From the NCBI RefSeq assembly GCF_030160635.1, contig NZ_BSOS01000003.1:1-64000 (forward strand): a stretch of DNA of 64,000 bases, written 5' to 3'. A program made the translations under genes and the position numbers. Below the pieces are notes generated by a model, which worked only from the letters and a program-made list of their open reading frames with translations, was not told the origin of the DNA and did not search any database. Shown in pieces: positions 1-7,213 of this stretch (position 1 is its first letter; every line of letters begins with the position of its first letter). Source of the DNA: Acidocella aquatica. Its GTDB lineage: Bacteria; Pseudomonadota; Alphaproteobacteria; Acetobacterales; Acetobacteraceae.

Positions 1-49
1 CCGGCGCAACCCTCGCTCGTCGCATATGCGGACGAGCCACCTCCCGGAC

Positions 50-176
50 AACGAACATACGGTCTGCCAGATTGGCGTGTTTGCCGCGTATGTCTCGCAC
101 AAAGGCCATGCGTTCATCGACCGGGCGATTGATACCGGGGTTCCCTTTGCTTGGGTTGCCGCCAACACCGCACCAT
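50..176 (+). pseudogene. IS701-type transposase remnant
   Basis: The plus-strand frame reads GVFAAYVSHKGHAFIDRA followed directly by IDTGVPFAWVAAN. In IS701-family DDE transposases these two conserved blocks are separated by several dozen residues, so this is an internally deleted fragment. It has no start, no catalytic core and no C-terminus. It abuts a minus-strand IS1595 piece at about 176. The assignment rests on remembered family motifs, not on a search. Confidence 0.6.
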
Positions 177-177
177 G

Positions 178-307
178 GGCAGGCAAAGCCACCACTCCAG
201 CGGGCCTTTTCGAGATAAGCGGCACACGCCGCGTCATCGCGGAAAATACGCTGGAATTCCGGCAGAGACCGGGAGAAAAACAGGTCTTCACGGGCCGAGA
301 TATCCAT
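178..307 (-). pseudogene. IS1595-type transposase N-terminal fragment
   Basis: The complementary strand from an ATG at 307 reads MDISAREDLFFSRSLPEF, then DDAACAAYLEKARWSGG and FACPWCG. This matches the N-terminal zinc-ribbon region of IS1595-family transposases (one CPxCG half of the ribbon is visible). The frame breaks at about 178, where IS701-derived sequence begins in the opposite orientation. Only about 43 codons remain, so it cannot be functional. Confidence 0.55.
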
Positions 308-329
308 GGCCAACACTAAATCTGGTGGG

Positions 330-831
330 TATGGGTGTCGAACGGATAGGCAAGGTTTATTCCTTCGCACGGATTGGTGTGGCGCTGGGGATAAAGGTCG
401 AGGATGTTTTTACGCAGCAGCGGCTGTTATGTGTGCGGTTGCGCGAAAAGGGTGGCAAACAGCGTGAAATGCCTTGCCACCATAATCTGGAGACCTACCT
501 ACACCCATATATTGACGGGGTGAGTTTGGCCGACGCTGCCAAGAGGCCGTTGTTCAGAACCATCGGCCCGGGAACCGGCAAACTCACACGCCCCCCTGCC
601 TCAAGCCAATGCCTATGCGATGATCGGCCGGCGCCACGGCGGCTGGGATTGAGACGAAGGTAGGCAACCACAGTTTTAGGGCGCCCGGGATCACCGCCCT
701 ATCTAAAAAACGGCGGCACGCTGGAAAACGCCGCCGCCATAGCCAACCATGCGTCGACTCGGACGACGCAACTCTATGATCGTCGGCACGACGATATCAC
801 TCTCGATGAGGTCGAAAGAAGCAGGGTTTAA
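330..831 (+). pseudogene. Tyrosine recombinase (integrase) pseudogene
   Basis: Plus-strand frames show VYSFARIGVALGIKVEDV, then LCVRLREKGGKQREMPCHH and LFRTIGPGTGKLTR. After frameshifts near 590 and 705 they continue with VGNHSFRAPGIT and then NGGTLENAAA, IANHASTRTTQLYDRR and LDEVER, with a stop at 829-831. This is the catalytic C-terminal half of a phage-type integrase (HxxR-like NHSFR, active-site Tyr in TQLYDRR) common on alphaproteobacterial mobile elements. Two or more frameshifts and a missing N-terminus make it a pseudogene. Confidence 0.7.
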
Positions 832-970
832 TGGCAGCATTTTTTGACTACATGGGTACAGTGGTGGTCGCGGGGGGTTCTGTCAGGCATGAGCGGGTTA
901 TCGGGCGCGGTTGGAATATCTGCACGCCAGAGGGAGGAGAAGCGGGCCCAAGAGACGTGGAAGCGCTCTG

Positions 971-1531
971 ATGGATGATGCCGCCGCCATTGCGCGGGCT
1001 GAACTGGGTGCCTGCCTCGCCCGTGTCGCCTTGGCCGACCATGCTGCGCTGGAATACCTGTATAAACGAACCAGCGCGAAGCTTTTTGGCATTTGCAAAC
1101 GTATCTTGTCTGATAGGGCGGCCGCAGAGGATGTTCTGCAGGAGGTTTTTTTGATCGTCTGGAACAGAGCGGGGCAGTTTGACCCTGCGCGCGGGGTAAG
1201 CGCCATCACTTGGTTGGCGGCCATCGCGCGTAACCGCGCGTTGGACCGGCTGCGCGCCCGCTCCCAGGGCGCCGTCTCATTGGATGAGGCTGCTCAAATC
1301 GCCGATACACGCCCGCTCGCTGATTATTCCATGGAAACTGCCGAGCGGGCCACTCGGCTGAGTGACTGCCTCTCCGGGCTCGATGAGCGCGCCGCAACCG
1401 CGATCAAACAGGCATTTTTTGGCGGCCTGACCTATCAGATGCTCGCAACCCGCGCCGACATGCCACTGGCCACCATGAAAAGCCTGGTGCGCCGTGGCCT
1501 GCTGCGGCTGAGAACGTGCCTGGATTCATGA
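971..1531 (+). CDS. ECF sigma factor, SigK-like
   Basis: 186 residues, the usual size of an extracytoplasmic-function sigma factor. Region 2 is visible as LYKRTSAKLFGICKRILSD, followed by AAEDVLQEVFLIVWNRAGQFD and an ITWLAAIARNRALDRLRAR stretch. Region 4 follows (LDERAATAIKQAFFGGLTY, then MPLATMKSLVRRGLLRLR). The ATG at 971 was chosen over an upstream TTG at 911 because it begins the conserved part; a purine-rich AGGAGA lies about 30 bases upstream. The stop overlaps the next start as ATGA, so it is translationally coupled to the anti-sigma factor. By analogy with the mycobacterial SigK/RskA pair, which controls fasciclin-domain proteins, it probably directs transcription of the fasciclin gene at 2286. 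The exact stimulus is unknown. Confidence 0.85.
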   Translation: MDDAAAIARAELGACLARVALADHAALEYLYKRTSAKLFGICKRILSDRAAAEDVLQEVFLIVWNRAGQFDPARGVSAITWLAAIARNRALDRLRARSQGAVSLDEAAQIADTRPLADYSMETAERATRLSDCLSGLDERAATAIKQAFFGGLTYQMLATRADMPLATMKSLVRRGLLRLRTCLDS

Positions 1532-2199
1532 CAGAGGATGATTTCAACGCTTTGGCCGGCGAATATGTGCTGGGCCTTCTGGAGGGTGCGGCACTGAACG
1601 AGGCCGAAGCCCTAATGCGCGCCGATGCGGGGTTTGCCGCCTTGGTTCAAAGCTGGGAAAACCGGCTGATGCCGCTGATCGAGACCACCCCCGACTTCGT
1701 ACCGCCGCCGCTGCTTTGGGACCGTATCGCCGTGGCGACGCGCCCGGCAACGGCCAGAGCACCGGGAGTGGTTCAACGCTTGTTTGCGGGCCTCGCCCAG
1801 AGGTTCCGCATTGGCGGCGCGACCGTCGGGGTAGCTCTTGCGTTGCTGGCGCTGTTCTTTTTCCTGCACACGCCGCCGGAGGCTGGGAGGCAGATCGCGG
1901 CACTGCGCAATCGCGATGGCGGCACCTTCATCGTCGAGCAGACAAAGACCGCGATGATCATCGTTCCGCGGAACATCACTCTGCCCGCCGGCCGCGTGGC
2001 GGAGCTATGGCTTCTGGCTCCGCACCATGCGCCGCAGGCTATAGGCGTGTTTCAATCTGGCCAAAGTTTAAATATGGCGCTGCCAAAAACCTCGGCCTCT
2101 GGTCTGTCGCTCGCCGTCTCCCTGGAGCCCCCAGGTGGTGCGCCTGGACCCACGCCGACCGGTCCGATCATCGCCGAGGGCGCGATCACTTTATTGTGA
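1528..2199 (+). CDS. Membrane anti-sigma factor, RskA family
   Basis: 223 residues. The N-terminal segment (DFNALAGEYVLGLLEG, then AEALMRADAGFAALVQSWE) matches the sigma-binding domain of RskA/ChrR-type anti-sigma factors. A single transmembrane helix lies at about residues 96-115 (GGATVGVALALLALFFFL), followed by an extracytoplasmic RskA domain with PAGRVAELWLLAPHHAPQAI. The ATG at 1528 overlaps the sigma stop as ATGA, so the in-frame GTG at 1516 was not used. It should hold the upstream sigma factor at the membrane until a periplasmic signal, by family analogy regulated proteolysis, releases it. Confidence 0.85.
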   Translation: MTEDDFNALAGEYVLGLLEGAALNEAEALMRADAGFAALVQSWENRLMPLIETTPDFVPPPLLWDRIAVATRPATARAPGVVQRLFAGLAQRFRIGGATVGVALALLALFFFLHTPPEAGRQIAALRNRDGGTFIVEQTKTAMIIVPRNITLPAGRVAELWLLAPHHAPQAIGVFQSGQSLNMALPKTSASGLSLAVSLEPPGGAPGPTPTGPIIAEGAITLL

Positions 2200-2285
2200 T
2201 GTCGTTACCTGCATCCGAAAGGCCAGCCGCGACGTAGCTCCTGCAACCTTCGCATAAAGCGCGGGTCCAAACCGGAGCTCATCAC

Positions 2286-2852
2286 ATGTCATATAAAAAA
2301 TTCCTTGCTGCGGCCTCGTTCTGTGCCATTTTTCCGGTCGCCGGGTTCGCCCAATCCATGATGTCCTCCAGCGCCGACCCGATGGTCGGTGGCGCGGCCA
2401 TGTCTCCTGCGAAGAACATCGTACAGAATGCGGTGAACTCAAAAGACCACACAATCCTCGTCGCGGCGGTGAAGGCCGCTGGCCTGGTCTCGACGCTGGA
2501 GAGCCCGGGCCCGTTCACAGTGTTCGCGCCGACGAATGAGGCATTCGCGAAATTGCCCCCCGGCACAGTGGGCACATTAGTCAAACCGGAAAACAAGGCT
2601 GAGCTGACAAAAATTCTCACCTATCACGTAGTCGCCGGGAACTATACCACCACTGATCTTTTGAACATGATCAGCGGCGGCGGGGGCAAGGCCACGCTAA
2701 CCACCGTTGAGGGCGAGCCGATCACCCTGACGATGTCCAGCGGCAAGATCATGATCACCGATGCTAAAGGCGGCATGGCCGATGTCACCATTGGAGATGT
2801 GCGTCAGTCCAATGGCGAGATCTTCGTTATTGATTCCGTGTTGATGCCCTAG
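2286..2852 (+). CDS. Secreted fasciclin (FAS1) domain protein
   Basis: 188 residues with a signal peptide (MSYKKFLAAASFCAIFPVAG, then FAQS). One FAS1 domain fills residues 45-188: the H1 box appears as GPFTVFAPTNEAFAKLP and the H2 region as LTYHVVAGNYTT, ending in FVIDSVLMP. A low-complexity Met/Ser stretch (SMMSSSADPMVGGAAMSP) precedes the domain. FAS1 proteins act in adhesion or cell-envelope redox and stress functions; no enzyme activity is implied. It lies 86 bases behind a SigK/RskA-like pair, the arrangement known for mycobacterial MPT70/83, so it is probably a regulon member. Confidence 0.85.
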   Translation: MSYKKFLAAASFCAIFPVAGFAQSMMSSSADPMVGGAAMSPAKNIVQNAVNSKDHTILVAAVKAAGLVSTLESPGPFTVFAPTNEAFAKLPPGTVGTLVKPENKAELTKILTYHVVAGNYTTTDLLNMISGGGGKATLTTVEGEPITLTMSSGKIMITDAKGGMADVTIGDVRQSNGEIFVIDSVLMP

Positions 2853-2975
2853 GGCGGCAGGGTCCGGTGGCGATCCACGCAAGGGCCGCAGCCGGATCGG
2901 CCTGGGTTTCCGGGCGCGGGGATTCTACTCTGGCGGTCCAACGAATTTAAAAATATCCATTAAACAGGAGGCTTT

Positions 2976-4061
2976 ATGAAAAAACCAAAAGACGGTCTGG
3001 TTCCGTCTCCCCTGGCATCCCGGCCGTTTCTCTCGGCTTCACTCATTCTCGCTGCCAGCGCGATCGCGCCCTGCGCCTTTGCGCAAATAGTGGCGCCTGA
3101 GCCCGCGCCAAATCTCCAGGCCCATATGTTCGACATGGGTGGTTTGGTTACCACCGGCGCTGTCACTGCGATCGGCGGTGCGGCGGGCGGCGGGATTGTT
3201 CCATGGGCATTGATAGGTGGATATACCACCCAGGATCAGGTTGGCGGCACGGCCTTCTACACCCATGTATTTTTGAGAAATTATCAGCTCTCCACTTATG
3301 GTGGGTTGTTTGCATTGTCCAACCGCGTCGAGGTGTCATTCGCGCATCAGGATTTTGCGCTGGGCGGCACCGGCGGGACGCTCGATGGCAAAATCATCGG
3401 CGCGCTCGGCCTGCCTGCCAGCACACCGGACAGTGCCCTGCCGCATGCGCTGCAACTGAACAACGCCAATATCAACCAGGACATTATCGGCATCAAAGTC
3501 AGGCTATACGGCAATGCCGTCTATGATCAGGACACGTTGATCCCTGAAATCTCCATGGGGTATGAATATCACCGCAACGAGAATACGAGCTTCGTGCGCG
3601 CCATCGGCACGCGCCCCACCGGCAACGAATATTATCTAGCTGCCACCAAAGTCTGGCTGCACGGTCTGTTTGGGCATTATACCATGGTAACAGGCACGCT
3701 TGATGTCACTAACGCAATCCAGAACGGCTTGCTCGGCTTCGGTGGCGTCGGACCTAACGGGCCGAAAAACGGCTATCACGTGGAGCCTGAATTCGCAGTT
3801 GGTTATTGGATCAATAACAATCTCGTCATTGGTGGCGAATACCGCTTTATGCCGCATTACCAAGTGGTGGCACCTGGCAACGTTCCTGGCTATGGACCGC
3901 TCGGAAACGCGCTGAGCAAGACCAGTGACTGGAAAGACGTCTATATTGCTTATTTCCCAGTCAAGTATCTCTCTGTCACGCTGGCTTATGCCGATCTCGG
4001 TACCATCGCGAGCGAGAAGAATCAAAACGGCGTTTATCTTTCCGGTACCGCCAGCTTTTAA
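2976..4061 (+). CDS. DUF3034 outer-membrane-type protein
   Basis: 361 residues with an N-terminal signal sequence ending near PCAFAQ. The N-terminus of the mature part (FDMGGLVTTGAVTAIGGAAG, then GGIVPWALIGGYTTQDQVGG) is characteristic of DUF3034, and alternating aromatic/polar strands to the terminal LSGTASF fit a beta-barrel ending in Phe. A strong AGGAGG lies just upstream of the ATG. The next gene is an exported truncated haemoglobin; DUF3034 genes are often found beside such globins, suggesting a shared envelope function. The biochemical role is unknown. Confidence 0.75.
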   Translation: MKKPKDGLVPSPLASRPFLSASLILAASAIAPCAFAQIVAPEPAPNLQAHMFDMGGLVTTGAVTAIGGAAGGGIVPWALIGGYTTQDQVGGTAFYTHVFLRNYQLSTYGGLFALSNRVEVSFAHQDFALGGTGGTLDGKIIGALGLPASTPDSALPHALQLNNANINQDIIGIKVRLYGNAVYDQDTLIPEISMGYEYHRNENTSFVRAIGTRPTGNEYYLAATKVWLHGLFGHYTMVTGTLDVTNAIQNGLLGFGGVGPNGPKNGYHVEPEFAVGYWINNNLVIGGEYRFMPHYQVVAPGNVPGYGPLGNALSKTSDWKDVYIAYFPVKYLSVTLAYADLGTIASEKNQNGVYLSGTASF

Positions 4062-4089
4062 CCAATTCAGAATGTCAGGAGCCGTATAA

Positions 4090-4536
4090 ATGTCATTTCG
4101 TAAAATAAAGGCATTTTCGAAAACCGTAATCGCCATATCCAGCCTGGGCGCAGCGTGGTTCGCCCCGGTTTCGGCGCGCGCGGATGCCACCTATTATCAT
4201 GAGTTCGGTGATCGTGCCGGCATCCACGTGGTGATCACAGATTTTCTAGGCTACGTGCTCGCTGATGACCGCATCAAAGCCTATTTCACAAATGCAAACA
4301 TTGCTGTTCTGAACGCGTCACTGACTAATCAGGTTTGTATGCTTGAAGGTGGACCATGCAAATTTGACGAAAACATGAAGACAATCCACAAAAATCTCGG
4401 CGTGACCGAGGCTGCATTTAACGCACTTGCCGAGGATCTGCAAAAATCCATGAACCAGCATGACATTCCACTTGCTGCGCAGAACGACCTGCTGAGCAAG
4501 CTTGCCCCAATGAAACACGACATCGTCACGAAATAA
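4090..4536 (+). CDS. Exported group I truncated haemoglobin
   Basis: 148 residues: a signal-like N-terminus (VIAISSLGAAWFAPVSARA) followed by a 2-on-2 globin domain. Visible features are YYHEFGDRAGIHVVITDFL (helices A/B), CMLEGGPCKF with paired Cys at about 83 and 90, and MKTIHKNLGVTEAAFN, in which His100 is the predicted proximal haem ligand. Group I truncated globins bind O2 or NO. An export signal is unusual for cytosolic family members and agrees with the adjacent outer-membrane DUF3034 gene 28 bases upstream, with which it probably forms an operon. Confidence 0.8.
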   Translation: MSFRKIKAFSKTVIAISSLGAAWFAPVSARADATYYHEFGDRAGIHVVITDFLGYVLADDRIKAYFTNANIAVLNASLTNQVCMLEGGPCKFDENMKTIHKNLGVTEAAFNALAEDLQKSMNQHDIPLAAQNDLLSKLAPMKHDIVTK

Positions 4537-4795
4537 TATCAACTTTGACAGCGCCCTTCTAAAAAAAGAGGCGGTCAAAAAGTAAAAAAGCAGAGATTTT
4601 TCTAAAAAGTATATAAAATTTAATGTATATGGAATGGGTTTTGCGATCGGGTTGTCAGTCACCATCGCAATGGACACGGTTGGTTCCTAATGGAGGGCAC
4701 AGAACCTGTCCGTTGGCGAGTACAAGGCGATGAAGACGAGCACAGTGGCGGCTACGCGCCCTGCCCTCAGATGCTGCGATTGATGCCGTGCTTTA
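4537..4795. other. AT-rich intergenic spacer
   Basis: Noncoding stretch with a locally AT-rich core (about 4550-4640) that stands out from the GC-rich surroundings. A weak hairpin-like GCGCCC...GAGGCGG lies just after the globin stop and could act as a terminator, but there is no clean stem. No gene is supported. Confidence 0.4.
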
Positions 4796-5088
4796 TTAAA
4801 GGTCTGAAATCGCCTCAGCCAGCAACGCCTCAGTCGTCACCTCCTTGTCCACGGCCAGGCTCTTGAGCTGCTTGTGTGTGGTTGGGTCTAGTGCGGCTGT
4901 GACCTTCTTTTTTCCTGCCCGCGTCGCGGCATAGAACCCTGCCGCTCGTGTTATAACGTCTAATTTAGGCGGATGTGGTGCTGCTGCCGGAATTGCTAGG
5001 GGGCTGGAATCGGTGCTGCCGTAGATAGCGGATCAACCTGCACGGCTTGGCGCATGGTCTCGGTGAGGCTGGGGCGCTGTGCGCTCAT
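4796..5088 (-). pseudogene. Antitoxin-like ribbon-helix-helix protein, frameshifted
   Basis: The minus strand from ATG 5088 reads MSAQRPSLTETMRQAVQVDP. After a frameshift near 5000 (the first frame meets a TAG) it continues as HPPKLDVITRAAGFYAATRA, GKKKVTAALDPTTHKQLKSL and AVDKEVTTEALLAEAISDL, ending at TAA 4796-4798. The C-terminal half is a ribbon-helix-helix DNA-binding motif typical of small proteins encoded next to parA on alphaproteobacterial plasmids. No parA is visible on either side. One indel breaks the frame, so it is called a pseudogene, though a sequencing error cannot be excluded. Confidence 0.6.
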
Positions 5089-5449
5089 AAGGGGAGCCAC
5101 GCTCAGCCCGAAGGGAGAGCATGGCGAAGAGCCACGTTTTGATGCGCCCGAGCACAGTGGCACCCGAGCTTTATTCAGCGCGCGGGACTATGAGTAATTG
5201 GCGCGCCCTAAAAACCAGGGGAATCGGGTGAAGGAAATAATTCCTAAAACAACCAGTGGAGGGCCCGCTTACCGCCGCTGGAGGGCTCTCTTCGCGCGAC
5301 ATAAATTGGACGGCACAAATTATCGTGGCGAAAACTGACAGAAGCCACCTGCCGAATCGGCAAAACGAACGGATTTCGTCGATTCACATATTCAGGCAGT
5401 TGTCATGCACTTCTTCACCCGATTGCCCTGCCCTAAAAACTCGGTTTCA
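5089..5449. other. Intergenic region before first cobalamin riboswitch
   Basis: About 360 bases without a supported gene. Short open frames here have no recognisable motif or ribosome-binding site. The right end runs into the putative promoter at 5450. Confidence 0.4.
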
Positions 5450-5479
5450 TTGACAATGCCAGAATGCCTGGACTACGTT
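5450..5479 (+). promoter_or_regulatory. Putative sigma-70-type promoter of cobalamin operon 1
   Basis: TTGACA at 5450-5455 is followed after 18 bases by TACGTT at 5474-5479. This would start transcription around 5486-5488, directly at the beginning of the cobalamin riboswitch. Assigned by eye from consensus and position only. Confidence 0.45.
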
Positions 5480-5487
5480 AGGGTTGA

Positions 5488-5654
5488 TGGTCCTTCTTTC
5501 GTGAAGGTGAATAGGGAATGCGGTGCGAGCCTTACAGCTTTATGCCGCAGCTGCCCCCGCAACTGTAAGCGGAAAGCGCCCGTCTATCAGCCACTGGAGC
5601 CGTTCCGGGAAGGCTGACGGGTGCGTTCGATCCGTGAGCCAGGAGACCTGCCAT
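5488..5654 (+). promoter_or_regulatory. Cobalamin riboswitch 1
   Basis: Contains the conserved order of an adenosylcobalamin (B12-box) aptamer: GGGAATGCGGTG near 5515, the core GCCCCCGCAACTGTAAGCGG at 5552-5571, AGCCACTGG, then GGGAAGGC and finally GAGCCAGGAGACCTGCC ending near 5652. It lies about 130 bases before the first gene of the plus-strand cobalamin unit and should reduce expression when B12 is abundant. The spacer before the gene holds GC-rich complementary tracts (GGGGCGC and GCGCCCC) that could form an expression platform. Confidence 0.93.
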
Positions 5655-5785
5655 CAAGAGTAATGCTGGCCAGGCGGGGCGCCCGGGCGAGTTTCTTGCG
5701 CCGGCTTCCGGTGTTTTTGTTTCGGTAGGTCCGCGCCCCGGCCTAGCACGTTGATGCGTGCATCGGGGGAGTGGTGACGGAGTCG

Positions 5786-6169
5786 ATGTTAGCCGTGCTG
5801 CATATTTGCGTAACCTGTAAAGCAGGCACGCAATTAGAACCGCGCCCAGGGCAGCGTTTGTATGAGGCGCTCGACGCATTATGGGATGAGACACTGGGGC
5901 CTACGCAATTGCGTCCGGTTTCCTGCTTGGCGGCCTGTGAGCATGGCTGCACGGCAGCGATTTTCATGCAAGGTAAGCATTTTGGCTATTTGCTTGGCGG
6001 GCTGACGACGGCGCATGCCTCGGATATTCTTGATTACGCGCGTAGTTATCGGGCGTCTGCGACCGGGGCGGTGATGCCCTCGCGCCGAGCCCCCTCGCTC
6101 GCGAATGCTATTCTCAGCCGATTTCCAGCTTATGGGCTGGCACCAGTATCTTCAAAGGATGTTTTATGA
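5786..6169 (+). CDS. DUF1636 cysteine-rich protein, cobW partner
   Basis: 127 residues. Cysteines occur as C8-x2-C11 (HICVTCKAG) and C47-x3-C51-x3-C55 (SCLAACEHGC), a likely metal-binding arrangement typical of DUF1636, which is repeatedly found upstream of cobW. It is the first gene behind riboswitch 1 and its stop overlaps cobW as ATGA. ATG 5786 matches the usual family N-terminus; GTG codons at 5771 and 5774 with GGGGGA before them are possible alternatives. It may bind or hand over cobalt, but no activity has been established from sequence. Confidence 0.75.
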   Translation: MLAVLHICVTCKAGTQLEPRPGQRLYEALDALWDETLGPTQLRPVSCLAACEHGCTAAIFMQGKHFGYLLGGLTTAHASDILDYARSYRASATGAVMPSRRAPSLANAILSRFPAYGLAPVSSKDVL

Positions 6170-7206
6170 ATTTGCAAGCGGCAAAAATCCCGACCACGAT
6201 CATCACTGGCTTTCTCGGTGCGGGAAAGACCACGCTGGTGAGGCATATACTGGAAAACGCCGGCGGACGGCGCCTTGCGGTGATCGTCAACGAGTTCGGT
6301 TCGCGCGGCGTGGACGGGGAGATATTACAGAATTGCGGCCTGGAGAATTGCCCGGAGACGGATATCGTGGAACTGGCAAATGGTTGCCTGTGCTGCACTG
6401 TTGCGGATGATTTCGTGCCGACGATTGAAGCGCTGATGGATCGCCCGAATCCGCCGGAGTATATTTTGATTGAGACCTCCGGGCTGGCATTGCCCAAGCC
6501 GCTGATCAAGGCATTCGGCTGGCCCAGCATCCGCTCGCGCCTGACGGTGGACGGCGTGATCGCGGTGGTCGACGGTCCCGCAGTGGCGGCGGGCCGGTTT
6601 GCGGATGATCCTGAGGATGTGGCCCGCCAGCGCGCGGCGGACTCTTCTTTGGACCATGATAACCCGCTGGCCGAAGTTTATGAGGACCAGATCAGGGCGG
6701 CGGATTTGGTCGTGCTGAATAAAACGGATTTGATGGATGCCGAGACGCTGAAACGGGTGACCGGGATGATCCAGGACAGCCTGCCGCGCGCCGTAAAGCT
6801 GGTGACGGCCACGGATGGCAAGCTCGATCTGGACGTGTTGCTCGGCCTCGCGGTGGCGGCGGAGGATGATCTGGCGGCGCGGCCTTCGCATCACGACGCC
6901 GAGGATGGCGAGCATGAGCATGATGATTTCGAAAGTTTTGTCGTGCGGGTGCCCGAACTGAATGCGCCGGAAGGATTACTGACGCGCCTTGCGGCGGCAG
7001 TGGCGGCGCATGACGTGCTGCGGGTGAAGGGCTTCCTTGCCGTGCGTGCCAAGCCGTTGCGGTTGGAGATTCAGGGTGTGGGGTCGCGTTTCCGGCAAAA
7101 TTTTACCCGTGCCTGGGCGCTAGATGAGGTACGTGACGGGCATCTTGTTGTGATCGGCCGGAGTGGGATGGACCGCGCCGGGATAGAAGCCATGATAGCG
7201 GGATAG
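6166..7206 (+). CDS. cobW: Cobalamin biosynthesis protein CobW
   Basis: 346-residue COG0523 GTPase metallochaperone. Walker A is GFLGAGKTT (residues 15-23), and the metal-binding CxCC appears as GCLCCT with C74, C76 and C77. A His/Asp/Glu-rich loop (HHDAEDGEHEHDD, about 241-253) is a second probable metal site, and VLNKTDL supplies the guanine-specificity motif. CobW family members deliver Co(II) for corrin synthesis. It overlaps DUF1636 as ATGA and is followed after 7 bases by cobN, the chelatase it would serve. Confidence 0.92.
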   Translation: MNLQAAKIPTTIITGFLGAGKTTLVRHILENAGGRRLAVIVNEFGSRGVDGEILQNCGLENCPETDIVELANGCLCCTVADDFVPTIEALMDRPNPPEYILIETSGLALPKPLIKAFGWPSIRSRLTVDGVIAVVDGPAVAAGRFADDPEDVARQRAADSSLDHDNPLAEVYEDQIRAADLVVLNKTDLMDAETLKRVTGMIQDSLPRAVKLVTATDGKLDLDVLLGLAVAAEDDLAARPSHHDAEDGEHEHDDFESFVVRVPELNAPEGLLTRLAAAVAAHDVLRVKGFLAVRAKPLRLEIQGVGSRFRQNFTRAWALDEVRDGHLVVIGRSGMDRAGIEAMIAG

Positions 7207-7213
7207 CAACGCG

